The translations under genes were made by a program, and so were the position numbers. Below, piece by piece: positions 8,548-17,527 of a stretch of 64,000 nt of DNA. The stretch comes from Bradyrhizobium sp. CB82 (GTDB lineage Bacteria; Pseudomonadota; Alphaproteobacteria; Rhizobiales; Xanthobacteraceae): positions 8,871,001-8,935,000 of the forward strand of contig NZ_CP121650.1 in the NCBI RefSeq assembly GCF_029714405.1, given 5' to 3'. The stretch's first letter is position 1; each line of letters opens with the position of its first letter. The notes under the pieces were generated by a model. The model was not told the DNA's origin. It made no database searches and saw only the letters and a program-made list of their open reading frames with translations.

Positions 8548-9534
8548 ATGGACGACGCGACCACCAGCAACGACATCCGCCTTCGTGAAGGTTCCTCAAT
8601 TGCGCAGCGGCTGGTGATCGCCGGCTTCGCGGCAATCGTTTCCCTGTGCTTCACGCCAGGCCTGTTCGCGCACGATGTCCTGGAACTGATCATCTCCGTG
8701 GTCGCGCTGCTGCTCGGAGCGGCGTTCATCGGCGGCGTCATGCTCGCACCTGCGGTGGTTTGGATCATCACGCCGAATGAAATCCTGATCGGGCGCCAGC
8801 GTCCGTTCGGACGGCTCCGCACCAGGATCGTCGCGAAAGATGACATCGCGCAACTGCAGGTCCAAGGACAGGTCCAGGGACGCAAGGCTTCCACGACGCG
8901 CTTCCACCTGGCCTTCACGCTGGCTTCGGGGGAGCGCCTGACCTCTCCGCCGATCTCCGACGTCACGCATGTCCACGACACGGTTGCACGGGTCGCCGCG
9001 CAGTTCGGCGTTCCCAATGTCGAGGCGCCGATCAATCCGCTCGATGCCGCCAATCCCGAGATGCATCTCGGCGAGCCCGTCGAGCCGTTCTCCAGCAGGG
9101 ACATCAGGATCGTTGCCTTGATCGTCGTCGGATTATCCGCCGTGCCCTACGCCTACAAACTCTGGCGTGGCCTGTCGCCAGGCCCGATCGACATCATGCT
9201 GCTGCCGATAGGCGCGATCGCCGCGTTCGCCGTCTACAGATATGCCAATCTCGTCACCGGCGCCTTCTGGGTCATCCGGCAAGGCGATATTCGCGTTGAA
9301 CGCTTGTCGGGCGACGGCCAGCTGCGCGCGGACCATATCGAGGGGCGCGACGTCGAGACGATCGCGGTCGAGCGCCGCGGCAGGTCGGAGGACGAGCACT
9401 GTATCGTCGCGATCAGACTGCTATCAGGACAAAAGTTTCGCAGCCCCCGCATCGGCTCGCGGCAAGAGGCCCGCGCGGTAGGCGTCGAAATCGTCCGGCG
9501 GCTCGGGATCAAGCCTGAGAACAACAAGATCTAG
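8548..9534 (+). CDS. Membrane protein with duplicated TM-pair/PH-like architecture
   Basis: 328-residue protein of unknown function. It reads as two similar halves. The first has two hydrophobic helices (about 22-41 and 44-74) followed by a beta-rich segment beginning ITPNEILIGRQ. The second has two helices (about 190-210 and 215-245) followed by a segment beginning WVIRQGDIRVER. This hairpin-plus-beta layout resembles bacterial PH-like (YdbT/DUF304-type) membrane proteins. Each soluble half ends in a helix with an arginine-rich face. It follows a terminator, so it has its own transcript; the ribosome site is weak. The fold assignment is tentative. Confidence 0.75.
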   Translation: MDDATTSNDIRLREGSSIAQRLVIAGFAAIVSLCFTPGLFAHDVLELIISVVALLLGAAFIGGVMLAPAVVWIITPNEILIGRQRPFGRLRTRIVAKDDIAQLQVQGQVQGRKASTTRFHLAFTLASGERLTSPPISDVTHVHDTVARVAAQFGVPNVEAPINPLDAANPEMHLGEPVEPFSSRDIRIVALIVVGLSAVPYAYKLWRGLSPGPIDIMLLPIGAIAAFAVYRYANLVTGAFWVIRQGDIRVERLSGDGQLRADHIEGRDVETIAVERRGRSEDEHCIVAIRLLSGQKFRSPRIGSRQEARAVGVEIVRRLGIKPENNKI

Positions 9535-9587
9535 CTGGCGTCCAGTGCCAATTGCCGAAGTTGATGTCATCCCGAGTTCGATCTGAG

Positions 9588-9738
9588 CCTCTCGCGCTTG
9601 CGGGAGAGGTCGGCGCGACCGGGCGATGCGAAGCATCGTCCCGCGCGCCGGGTGAGGGTTCTTTCCTCTTGGGGAGTGTCCCATTGCGGAAACACCCTCT
9701 CCCCAACCCTCTCCCGCAAGCGGGAGAGGGAGCGCACC
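9588..9738. repeat. Intergenic palindromic repeat, family A copy 2
   Basis: Begins CCTCTCGCGCTTGCGGGAGAGG, passes through GGCGCGAC and a middle GGGAGTGTCCC, and ends CTCTCCCGCAAGCGGGAGAGG. Same element as at 6911-7040, with a somewhat longer centre. It fills much of the 385-base gap 9535-9919; the remainder shows no gene. Confidence 0.8.
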
Positions 9739-9919
9739 ACCACCGCGGTACCATTCTGGGCTTTTCGCGCCATCCCCCTGTTCGTGGCATTGATCCTCGT
9801 CAAAAAACCAAAGCATTCTCATGACATACCGGCCGGGCTCGCCCAAAACTTGCCATGAACTTGCCCCTGAGATTTGATGCGACCGAATGATTTGCGCTGT
9901 GGCAGCGGGAGAGCTTGAA

Positions 9920-10513
9920 ATGACGGATTTTCGTCGCCTGACTGGGATATTGATCACCACACTCGGCCTGATCCTCTCCACCTCATACGCCTCCGCGCAG
10001 CAGCCCGATCGCGGCGACGAGCCGGGCCTGATCGCGGATGACAGCTACGAACTCGATCCGGAATGGCAGAAGCAGGTCGTGTACTACCGCACGACCGAGG
10101 CGCCGGGCACCATCATCATCTCGACCTCGGAGCGTCACCTCTATCTGGTCCAGCCCGGCGGGCGCGCGATCCGCTACGGCATCGGCGTCGGCCGCGACGG
10201 TTTCCAGTGGCAGGGGCTGCTGAACATCACCAACAAGAAGGAATGGCCGGACTGGACGCCGCCGCCGGAGATGATCCAGCGCCAACCATATCTGCCGCGT
10301 TTCATGGCCGGCGGCCCCGGCAACCCGCTCGGCGCACGCGCCATGTATCTCGGCACCACGGTCTACCGCATCCACGGCACCAACCGGCCTGACACGATCG
10401 GCACCAAGGTGTCGTCGGGCTGCTTCCGTCTCGTCAATAATGACGTCGCTGACCTTTATGACCGCGTCCCGGTCGGGACCAAGGTGGTCGTGCGGCAGAA
10501 GCCCGAACTCTAA
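9920..10513 (+). CDS. L,D-transpeptidase (YkuD domain)
   Basis: 197-residue secreted peptidoglycan cross-linking enzyme or cell-wall anchor transpeptidase. I use the ATG at 9920, with GGGAGAG upstream; an ATG 33 bases earlier in frame has no ribosome site. The signal peptide is about 1-26 (ending ASA-QQ). The YkuD domain runs from about 63 to 192 and has the catalytic signature: His152 in RIHGTN and nucleophile Cys168 in SSGCFRLVN. Length fits the single-domain secreted YkuD class common in rhizobia. It stands alone, with a repeat downstream. Confidence 0.92.
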   Translation: MTDFRRLTGILITTLGLILSTSYASAQQPDRGDEPGLIADDSYELDPEWQKQVVYYRTTEAPGTIIISTSERHLYLVQPGGRAIRYGIGVGRDGFQWQGLLNITNKKEWPDWTPPPEMIQRQPYLPRFMAGGPGNPLGARAMYLGTTVYRIHGTNRPDTIGTKVSSGCFRLVNNDVADLYDRVPVGTKVVVRQKPEL

Positions 10514-10524
10514 GGTTATCGTTT

Positions 10525-10592
10525 CAGCATGATCTTTCCGGAAAGCCCTTCGCACTTTGCGCTAGCGCGGCCCTCCGGATCCTGATCATGCT
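10525..10592. repeat. Short dispersed repeat, family E copy 1
   Basis: Starts CAGCATGATCTTTCCGGAAA and ends CTGATCATGCTT, so the outer parts pair through GCATGATC and GATCATGC. A related unit lies at 57995-58045. It is located directly after the L,D-transpeptidase gene and before the AapJ-like gene. Confidence 0.6.
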
Positions 10593-10646
10593 TCCCGCCT
10601 TCGCAACACTTTCTTTTCTTCCCGATTATTTCGAGAGAGACAAATC

Positions 10647-11684
10647 ATGCGCACTTTTCGAGGCGGCCTGCTGATCGGGCTCGCTGTCGCCGTCCTGGTC
10701 GGCGCTTTGGCCGTTGTCTACGAAATGTACGACACCCGCACGCTGAAGCGCACGGTCCGGCGCGGCGAGGTCTTCTGCGGCGTCAATAAGGGCCTGCCGG
10801 GCTTCTCCATCCCCGACGACAAGGGTAACTGGACCGGTTTTGACGTCGATTTCTGTCGCGCGGTGGCAGCCGCCATCTTCAACGATCCGAGCAAGGCCAA
10901 GTTCATTCCGCTCGATGCCAATGAGCGTTTCAAGGAATTGCAGAGCCGGAAAGTCGACATTCTCTCGCGCAACTCGACCTGGAGCATGGCGCGCGAGCTC
11001 GACTACGACCTCTATTTCCCGGCCGTCGCCTATTACGACGGCGAAGGTTTCATGCTGCCCCGCTCCCGCAACAAGGAGACCGCGCTGGACCTGACCGGCA
11101 GCAAGGTCTGCGTACAGTCGGGCACGACGACGGCCCTCAACCTCGCCGACTACTTCCGTGCCAACAACATGAAGTATGAAGAGGTGAAGTTCGACAAGCT
11201 CGAGGACGTGGTGAAGGCGTACGACAGCGGCAAGTGCGATACGCTGACCGCCGACGTCTCCCAGCTCTACGCGCTCCGTCTCAACCTTTCCAAGCCCGGC
11301 GACCACATGATCCTGCCGGACATGATCTCCAAGGAGCCGCTCGCGCCCGTGGTGCGCCAGCGCGACGACGACTGGATGATGATCGTGAAGTGGACGCTCT
11401 ACGCCATGATCAACGCCGAGGAGCTCGGCATCACCTCGGAGAACATCGACGAAGCCCTGAAGTCGAAGAAGCCCGAAGTGATGCGCCTGGTCGGCACCGA
11501 AGGCAATTACGGCGAGCAGCTCGGCCTCACCAAGGATTGGGCCGTGCGCATCATCCGCCACGTCGGCAATTACGGCGAGATGTATGAGCGCAATATCGGC
11601 GAGAAATCCAGGCTGAAGATCCCGCGCGGCATGAACCAGCTCTGGAACGCGGGTGGCGTGCAGTACGCGCCGCCGATGCGGTAA
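10647..11684 (+). CDS. AapJ-type amino-acid ABC transporter substrate-binding protein
   Basis: 345-residue periplasmic binding protein of family 3 (general L-amino-acid, AapJ subgroup). It has an uncleaved-looking or signal-type hydrophobic N terminus (about 8-27), then the VRRGEVFCGVNKGLPGFS entry typical of AapJ, the FDVDFCRAVAAAIF helix, and a C-terminal HVGNYGEMYERNIG segment. AapJ proteins normally sit at the head of aapQMP operons; here no permease or ATPase gene follows, only intergenic repeats and then a convergent gene. It may serve a transporter encoded elsewhere. Confidence 0.9.
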   Translation: MRTFRGGLLIGLAVAVLVGALAVVYEMYDTRTLKRTVRRGEVFCGVNKGLPGFSIPDDKGNWTGFDVDFCRAVAAAIFNDPSKAKFIPLDANERFKELQSRKVDILSRNSTWSMARELDYDLYFPAVAYYDGEGFMLPRSRNKETALDLTGSKVCVQSGTTTALNLADYFRANNMKYEEVKFDKLEDVVKAYDSGKCDTLTADVSQLYALRLNLSKPGDHMILPDMISKEPLAPVVRQRDDDWMMIVKWTLYAMINAEELGITSENIDEALKSKKPEVMRLVGTEGNYGEQLGLTKDWAVRIIRHVGNYGEMYERNIGEKSRLKIPRGMNQLWNAGGVQYAPPMR

Positions 11685-11697
11685 CGACATCCTCCTT

Positions 11698-11783
11698 CGT
11701 CATTGCGAGGAGCAAAGCGACGAAGCAATCCAGACTGCCTCCGCGGAAAGATTCTGGATTGCTTCGCTGCGCTCGCAATGACG
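11698..11783. repeat. Intergenic palindromic repeat, family B copy 1
   Basis: Outer arms CGTCATTGCGAG (11698-11709) and CTCGCAATGACG (11772-11783) are perfectly complementary, with inner arms GAAGCAATCCAGA and TCTGGATTGCTTC. The whole transcript would fold into one long hairpin. A near-identical copy is at 55162-55247. Confidence 0.85.
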
Positions 11784-11815
11784 AGATTGGGGCAACGCCT
11801 TCCACACTCTCAACT

Positions 11816-11915
11816 GTCATCGCCCGGCTTGACCGGGCGATCCAGTACGCCGCGGCCTCTTCGTAGATCACTGCTGCCTCTGGAATACCGGGTCGCCCGG
11901 TCAAGCCGGGCGACG
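11816..11915. repeat. Intergenic palindromic repeat, family C copy 1
   Basis: Arms GTCATCGCCCGGCTTGACCGG and CCGGTCAAGCCGGGCGACGAC frame a centre containing GTACGCCGCGGCCTCT. A diverged second copy with the same centre lies at 26957-27060. It follows family B copy 1 directly in the gap between two convergent genes. Confidence 0.8.
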
Positions 11916-11947
11916 ACACCGATTGTGAGGCGCTCTCCCGCCGCGCC

Positions 11948-13087
11948 TCAATACCCCCGCGCCCGCGCCAGCTGCTCGGCATGGTAATTCGCATCACCAA
12001 ACAACTCCTCACAGACCCGGGCGCGCTTCATGAAGAAGCCGATGTCGAACTGGTCGGTCATGCCCATGCCGCCATGCATCTGCACGCCTTCCTGCACCGC
12101 GCGGGTGGCGGTGGTGCCGGCGCGCGCCTTGGCGACCGCGACGGCTGAGGCGGCCTTGGCGACGTCGGCATCGAGCGCCTGCATCGCCTTCATCACCGCA
12201 GCGCGGGTGATCTCGATGTCGACATAGAGCTCCGCGGCGCGGTGCTGAAGCGCCTGGAATTCGCCGATCAGCTTGCCGAACTGCTTGCGCTGCTTCAGGT
12301 ACTCGACGGTGCGGCCGAATACCTCTTCACTGAGACCCACCATTTCGGAGGCGACCGCCCCGCGGCCGATATCGAGCACGCCGTCGAGCAGGCCTGCACC
12401 CTGATCGACCTCGCCAATCACGCTATCGGCATTGACCTCGACATTGTTGAACTCGATGCGCGCCGCATTATGCGCATCGACCATGATGGTGCGCTCGACG
12501 GCAACGCCCTTGGCCGCAGGGTTGACCAGGAACAACGTCAGTCCCTCGCGCTCGCCGGCAGCCCCCGCCGTGCGCGCCGCGACGATCAACAAGTCGGCGA
12601 CATGGCCGTCGACGACCAGCGCCTTGGCGCCGGAGAGCCTGAAGCCGTTGCCAGCGCGCACGGCTTGCAAGCTGGTCTGGAGCGGCCGGTGCTTGGCGCC
12701 CTCGTCGACCGCGAGGCTCGCGAGCAGCGAGCCGTTCGAGATCTTCGGCAAATAGTCCGACTTCTGCGCGGCATTGCCGCCCCGCATGAGCGCGGAAGCC
12801 GCGACCACGCTGGTCGCCAGGAATGGCGACGGCATCAGCGTGCGGCCGATCTCCTCCATGACGATTCCGGCTTCGACGCAGCCGAGACCGCTGCCGCCGA
12901 ATTCTTCCGGCACGAGCAGGCCGGCAAAGCCCATCTCGGCGAAGGATTGCCAGAGCTCCTTGGAGAAGCCGGTCGGGTCCTTGGAGTCGCGCAAGTGCCG
13001 CAGATGCGACACCGGTGCCTTGTCGCTGATCAGCCCGCGCGCAGAGTCGCGGAGCATCGATTGTTCTTCGGTGAGGACGAGGGCCAT
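11948..13087 (-). CDS. Acyl-CoA dehydrogenase, small-subunit (PimD-like) type
   Basis: 379 residues, starting at the ATG at 13087 (MALVLTEEQ); the frame is open further upstream but unlike the family. It has the acyl-CoA dehydrogenase N-terminal helical, central beta and C-terminal helical domains, with QMHGGMGMTDQFDIG near the end. The position where most family members carry the catalytic glutamate (YEGT-like) reads LFGDANYH, so this subunit probably lacks the base. The partner encoded 139 bases upstream on the same strand retains it (IEGGTSE). This matches heterodimeric pairs such as PimC/PimD (dicarboxylyl-CoA) or actinobacterial FadE28/29. The substrate is unknown. Confidence 0.88.
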   Translation of the reverse strand: MALVLTEEQSMLRDSARGLISDKAPVSHLRHLRDSKDPTGFSKELWQSFAEMGFAGLLVPEEFGGSGLGCVEAGIVMEEIGRTLMPSPFLATSVVAASALMRGGNAAQKSDYLPKISNGSLLASLAVDEGAKHRPLQTSLQAVRAGNGFRLSGAKALVVDGHVADLLIVAARTAGAAGEREGLTLFLVNPAAKGVAVERTIMVDAHNAARIEFNNVEVNADSVIGEVDQGAGLLDGVLDIGRGAVASEMVGLSEEVFGRTVEYLKQRKQFGKLIGEFQALQHRAAELYVDIEITRAAVMKAMQALDADVAKAASAVAVAKARAGTTATRAVQEGVQMHGGMGMTDQFDIGFFMKRARVCEELFGDANYHAEQLARARGY

Positions 13088-13226
13088 GGTGGATTCCAAC
13101 AAAGTTCTGTTCGGACTGGTTTCGGTGTTGATCCTCATGGTGAGGAGGCGCAAAGCGCCGTCTCGAATCATGAGGCCGTCCTTCGAGATGCGGCCTAATG
13201 GCCGCTCCTCAGGACGAGGACTTCTC

Positions 13227-14441
13227 TTAAGCCCCCGGCAGATCGAGGATGCGCTTGGCGACGATCCCGAGCATCACCTCGCTGGTGCCGCCCTCGATCG
13301 AGTTGGCCTTGGTGCGCAGCCAGGCGCGCGGGCGGGCGCCTTGCCTGGAACGCTCGCTTTCCCATTCCAGCGCGTCGACGCCGCCCGCCGACATCAGGAT
13401 CTCGTAGCGGCGCTTGTTGAGCTCGGTGCCGTAATATTTCATCGCGGAGGAGAACGCGGGGTGCGCCTGCCCCGCCTTGGCGAGATCGACCGCGCGCTCG
13501 GCGCAGGCTGCAAGCGCCGCTTCGTCAACATCGAAACTCGCGATCCGGCCGCGCAGCATGGCATCGTCGAGCTTGCCTTGCGCATCGGTTCCGATCGTAT
13601 CAGCGGCGATCTGGCCGAGCGGTCGGCCGACGCCTCGCTCGCCCATGCCCGAGATCATCGCGCGCTCGTGCTGCAACAGATATTTCGCGACGTCCCAGCC
13701 GCGGTTGACGGCGCCGACGACATGCGATTTCGGCACGCGGACATTGTCGAAGAAAGTCTCGCAGAACGGCGAGTAGCCGGAGATCAGCAGGATCGGCTTG
13801 GTCGAGACGCCCTTCGAGGTCATGTCGAACAGGATGAAGCTGATGCCGTCATGCTTCTTCGCGGCGGGATCGGTACGCACCAGGCAGAAGATCCAGTCGG
13901 CATAGTTGGCGTAGGACGTCCAGATCTTCTGGCCGGTGATGACGAAGTCGTCGCCGTCGCTCTCCGCGCGGGTCTGGAGCGAAGCGAGATCCGAGCCGGC
14001 GTTCGGCTCGGAATAGCCCTGGCACCAGCGGATCAGGCCGGCCGCGATCTTTGGCAGATGCTCCTTCTTCTGCGCCTCGGTGCCGTATTTCAGTAGCGCC
14101 GGCCCGAGCATCCAGATGCCGAAACTCGACAGCGGCGGCCGCGCGCCGATTTTTGCCATTTCCGCGCGCAGCACCTTGTGCTCGGCAGCGCTTAAGGCCC
14201 GGCCGCCATATTCCTTCGGCCAGTCCGGCACGGTCCAGCCCTTGTCGCGCATGCGTTCGAACCAGACGCGCTGCGGCTCGGACGAAAATTTCGCGTTACG
14301 CCCGCCCCAGAACACGTCGGCGTCGGAGGCTGCGGGCTTGCGCATCTCGGGCGGGCAGTTGGCCTCCAGCCAGGCGCGCGTCTCGTTGCGGAATGTTTCG
14401 AGCTCCGCCGTCTCAGCATCAGGCGTCGTGGAATCAGTCAT
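13227..14441 (-). CDS. Acyl-CoA dehydrogenase, large-subunit (PimC-like) type
   Basis: 404-residue flavoprotein. FAD and substrate regions are visible: WPKEYGGR near the N terminus, CQGYSEPNAGSDLAS in the middle, and GQKIWTSYANYADW. The C-terminal SIEGGTSEVMLGIVAKR holds the glutamate expected to be the catalytic base. It pairs with the acyl-CoA dehydrogenase gene downstream, which lacks that residue, giving an alpha/beta heterodimer layout like pimeloyl-CoA dehydrogenase. None of the other pim genes is adjacent. It is transcribed divergently from the CMD-family gene at 14599 with a 157-base shared promoter region. Confidence 0.9.
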   Translation of the reverse strand: MTDSTTPDAETAELETFRNETRAWLEANCPPEMRKPAASDADVFWGGRNAKFSSEPQRVWFERMRDKGWTVPDWPKEYGGRALSAAEHKVLRAEMAKIGARPPLSSFGIWMLGPALLKYGTEAQKKEHLPKIAAGLIRWCQGYSEPNAGSDLASLQTRAESDGDDFVITGQKIWTSYANYADWIFCLVRTDPAAKKHDGISFILFDMTSKGVSTKPILLISGYSPFCETFFDNVRVPKSHVVGAVNRGWDVAKYLLQHERAMISGMGERGVGRPLGQIAADTIGTDAQGKLDDAMLRGRIASFDVDEAALAACAERAVDLAKAGQAHPAFSSAMKYYGTELNKRRYEILMSAGGVDALEWESERSRQGARPRAWLRTKANSIEGGTSEVMLGIVAKRILDLPGA

Positions 14442-14598
14442 GGGTCGTTTCCATCATTCAAATTCGACTGGTTGCGCGCGACTCTGGGCCATCGCATCGC
14501 GGAATTCAACCTATTCCGTTGCAGCCGGCTACTCACGGCGGACGGCACTCGGCTATAGTCGCCGAAAGGCGAGGCTTGAAAACACAGAGGAAACGACG

Positions 14599-15144
14599 AT
14601 GCGCCTGAAGTTACTTTCGCCTGGCGAAATGAGCGACGACCAGCGGCAGACCTACGACGAGTCGATCGCCGGAAAACGCGGCAAGCCACCGGCGCCGATG
14701 ATGGCCTGGCTCAACAGCCCGGAGATGGCGCGCCACGCGACGCGGCTCGGCGAGGTCATGCGCTTCAACACCGTATTTCCCGCAAAACTTTCGGAGATCG
14801 CAATCCTGGTCACGGCGCGGCACTGGACTGCGCATTACGAATGGTACGCGCATAAGCGCCTGGCGTTGCTAGGCGGCATGAAGCCAGAGATCATCGATGC
14901 GATCCGCGACCGCCGTACGCCAGAGTTCGACGATCCCAAGGGCAAGATGATCTATGATGTAGCGAAGTCGCTGCACGAGGCGTATGGGCTCGCCAAGGGC
15001 CTCTACGACGAGGCGGTCAAGCTGCTCGGCGAGCGCGGGCTCGTCGAGGTGATCGGCCTGTGCGGCTACTACACGCTGGTATCGATGACACTGAACACGT
15101 TCGAATTCGATCTGCCGGAGGGTGAGGTCTCGGAGTTGAGCTAA
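14599..15144 (+). CDS. Carboxymuconolactone decarboxylase / AhpD-fold family protein
   Basis: 181 residues, start at ATG 14599 with AGAGGAAA upstream; the longer open frame overlaps the divergent dehydrogenase and is ignored. All-helical CMD/AhpD fold with the AILVTARHWTAHYEWYAHKR segment characteristic of the family and a second half-domain ending FEFDLPEG. No CxxC pair is present, so an AhpD-type peroxide role is unlikely; family members without it are often decarboxylase-like or of unknown activity. The divergent arrangement with the acyl-CoA dehydrogenase pair hints at shared regulation. Confidence 0.85.
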   Translation: MRLKLLSPGEMSDDQRQTYDESIAGKRGKPPAPMMAWLNSPEMARHATRLGEVMRFNTVFPAKLSEIAILVTARHWTAHYEWYAHKRLALLGGMKPEIIDAIRDRRTPEFDDPKGKMIYDVAKSLHEAYGLAKGLYDEAVKLLGERGLVEVIGLCGYYTLVSMTLNTFEFDLPEGEVSELS

Positions 15145-15183
15145 AAGCGCGATGAGATTGGTTCGATTGATACCGCGAAGGTG

Positions 15184-15310
15184 GTGCGCTCCCTCTCCCG
15201 CTTGCGGGAGAGGGTTGGGGTGAGGGTGCTTCCGCAATGGGACACTCCCCGTGCGGAGAGAGAGCCCCACCCGGCGCTTCGCGCCGACCTCCCCCGCAAG
15301 CGGGAGAGGT
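15184..15310. repeat. Intergenic palindromic repeat, family A copy 3
   Basis: CCTCTCCCGCTTGCGGGAGAGG on the left, a GGGACACTCCC centre and CCCCCGCAAGCGGGAGAGG on the right, with GGCGCTTCGCGCC between. It is in the opposite orientation to copy 1. It occupies most of the 310-base gap 15145-15454; nothing else is recognisable there. Confidence 0.8.
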
Positions 15311-15454
15311 TGACCGAGCCCGCGGCTCAATCGAGTCAACCTAAGGCTATCGCGCTCTAACTAATTGCCGATCCGGAAACGCTGGGTTTCGGGATAGGCC
15401 AGTACCGCTGTCTTGGAACAGCCACTATGTCGAGCGGACACACGGAGCAACCAC

Positions 15455-15949
15455 ATGTCACCCAATCCCGCCGTCAATGCCGGCACTCGCATCGGCCATG
15501 TTCACCTGAAAGTCGCCGATCTCGATCGCGCGCTCGGTTTCTATTGCGGTGTGCTCGGCTTCGAGCTGATGCAGCGCATGGGCTCGGGCGCCGCCTTCAT
15601 CTCGGCCGGCGGCTATCATCACCACATCGGGCTCAACACCTGGGAGAGCAAGGGCGGCTCACCGCCGCCGCCGGGCACGACCGGGCTCTATCACACCGCG
15701 ATCCTCTACCCGACGCGGCCGGCGCTGGCCGATGCGCTGCATCGCGTGCTCACGGCCGGCATCGCGCTGGATGGCGCGAGCGACCATGGCGTGTCCGAGG
15801 CGCTTTACTTGCGCGATCCCGACGAGAACGGCGTCGAGCTCTATTGGGATCGGCCGAAAGAGCAATGGCCGCGCACGCCGGACGGCAAGCTTGCGATGTT
15901 CACCAAGCGGCTGGACCTGGAGGATTTGCTGAAGCAGCGGGAAGGATAA
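15455..15949 (+). CDS. VOC family protein (extradiol dioxygenase/glyoxalase-like)
   Basis: 164 residues, starting at ATG 15455; in-frame codons upstream carry no family features. Two beta-alpha-beta-beta-beta modules are visible: IGHVHLKVADLDRALGFYCG with a metal-ligand His, then a second module opening GLYHTAILYP and ending DPDENGVELYWDRP with the ligand Glu. The HHHIG stretch between them is typical of the CatE-like (catechol 2,3-dioxygenase-like) subgroup. A single VOC domain pair of this size could be a dioxygenase, isomerase or resistance protein. No catabolic neighbours help decide. Confidence 0.88.
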   Translation: MSPNPAVNAGTRIGHVHLKVADLDRALGFYCGVLGFELMQRMGSGAAFISAGGYHHHIGLNTWESKGGSPPPPGTTGLYHTAILYPTRPALADALHRVLTAGIALDGASDHGVSEALYLRDPDENGVELYWDRPKEQWPRTPDGKLAMFTKRLDLEDLLKQREG

Positions 15950-16006
15950 CTCCGCAGGGTGGGGCAAAGCGGCTTGTCCGTCGTAGCTCGAAGAGCGAAG
16001 GCGGAA

Positions 16007-16080
16007 GCGTGCCCACTAATTCTTGTGAGGCAATGGAGAATAAATGGTGGGCACGGCGCTACGCGCCTCTGCCCACCCTG
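16007..16080. repeat. Short inverted repeat between VOC and MFS genes
   Basis: GTGCCCACTAAT and ATGGTGGGCAC form arms around a short A/T-richer centre, followed by GGCGCTACGCGCC. The composition resembles other dispersed Bradyrhizobium-type repeats, but only this copy is present in the window. Confidence 0.5.
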
Positions 16081-16092
16081 CGACTCATCGCT

Positions 16093-17346
16093 TCAGATCG
16101 CGTCGGGAAATTCGCCCATCGCGGCTTCGAGCCGCGCCTTGCGGCGGCGCGCATAGGAGGCGAACGAGAGGACGGCAAGGCCCAGCACCACCGGCGGGAA
16201 TACGACCATGTTGACCGCCGACCAGCCATAATTGGCGAGCAACTGCCCCGAGGAGAACGAGCCGATCGCCATCATGCCGAAGACGAGGAAATCGTTGAAG
16301 GCCTGCACCTTGTTGCGTTCGCTGGGGCGGTGCGTCTCCAGCACCAGCGCGGAGGCGCCGATGAAGGAGAAATTCCAGCCCACGCCGAGCACGATCAGCG
16401 TCGCCCAGAAATGCATCGCGGTGATGCCGGAAAGGCCGATCGCCGCGGCGCCCGCCTCCAGCAAGAGGCCGGTCGCGACGATCTTCGGGGCCCCGAAGCG
16501 CGCGATCAGCGCTCCCGTGAAAAAGCTCGGGCCATACATGGCGACGATGTGCCACTGGATGCCGAAATTGGAATCGCTGACGCTGAGGCCACAGAGCTTC
16601 ATGGCAAGCGGCGCCGAGGTCATCACCAGGTTCATCATGGGATAGGCGATGACCCCGCACAGCGCGGCGGCGATAAAGCGGGGCTGCCGTACGATGCGCC
16701 ATAACGGCCGTCCGCCATGGAGATCAGCGGGCGCAGGCTTTGGCATATCGACGCCGGCGACGATGCCCATCGCGATCAGGGCGACCGCCGCCTGCACCAC
16801 GAAGCTGAAGGCGAACAGGTAGGGCAGCCAGACGTCCATGGTCCACTGCACGAGCTGCGGACCGAGCACGCCGGCGAACACGCCGCCCGCCATCACCCAG
16901 GACACCGCCTTCGGCCGGTAGGCCGCGCTGGCGCCGTCGGCAGCGGCGAAGCGATACGATTGCGCCACCGAGCCATAGAGACCGCCGAGGAAGGTCGCGA
17001 TGCAAAACAGCGCGAACGAGCCGTTGAGGATCGCGAACGAGCCGACGAGACCGGTGAGCGTGCCGCAGGCGGTGCCGATGGTGAAGGCCATGCGGCGGCC
17101 GAAGCGGCGCGAGATCGCTCCAGTCGGCAAGGTCCCTGCGGCAAGGCCCAGCACATACATCGACAGCGGCACGGTCGCGAGCGATATGTCGGGCGCGAGC
17201 GTCGCGCCGACGATCGAGCCGGTGGCGAAGATCACGGCCGAGTTGGCGCCGGTCAGCGCCTGCGCCGCCGCAAGACGCACCACATTGGCGCGCACCCGAG
17301 TGTCGTCGGCAATCTCGTCGGCTGAAGTCACGTCTAACATCGGCAT
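16093..17346 (-). CDS. MFS transporter
   Basis: 417-residue integral membrane protein with twelve predicted helices. The MFS loop 2-3 signature is present (GAISRRFGRRMAF), and a cytoplasmic central loop (about 203-215) separates two six-helix halves. Composition and length fit drug/metabolite MFS carriers with unknown substrate. The start could be the ATG at 17346 or a second ATG six bases inside; GGCGGAA is better spaced from the second. Divergent from the oligopeptidase gene at 17528. Confidence 0.88.
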   Translation of the reverse strand: MPMLDVTSADEIADDTRVRANVVRLAAAQALTGANSAVIFATGSIVGATLAPDISLATVPLSMYVLGLAAGTLPTGAISRRFGRRMAFTIGTACGTLTGLVGSFAILNGSFALFCIATFLGGLYGSVAQSYRFAAADGASAAYRPKAVSWVMAGGVFAGVLGPQLVQWTMDVWLPYLFAFSFVVQAAVALIAMGIVAGVDMPKPAPADLHGGRPLWRIVRQPRFIAAALCGVIAYPMMNLVMTSAPLAMKLCGLSVSDSNFGIQWHIVAMYGPSFFTGALIARFGAPKIVATGLLLEAGAAAIGLSGITAMHFWATLIVLGVGWNFSFIGASALVLETHRPSERNKVQAFNDFLVFGMMAIGSFSSGQLLANYGWSAVNMVVFPPVVLGLAVLSFASYARRRKARLEAAMGEFPDAI

Positions 17347-17527
17347 TTCCGCCCGGCGGCGCTCGTTGATTTGCCGGCACTATGGAGGGACGCAGCGGCG
17401 CAGACAACCGGCGCAAACGAGCGCAGGCCATGCCGAGGGCGCAATTGGACAGCATCTAGCAGGCCACGGTATCAAAGGTTTGCGCTCGATCAACCTCGCC
17501 TTGCAAGTTCGCTCCGGAGTTCGGACC

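Noticed and set aside
9887..9919. Upstream ATG as start of the L,D-transpeptidase
   Set aside because: It has no ribosome site and would lengthen the signal peptide with polar residues, whereas the ATG at 9920 has GGGAGAG and a normal signal peptide.
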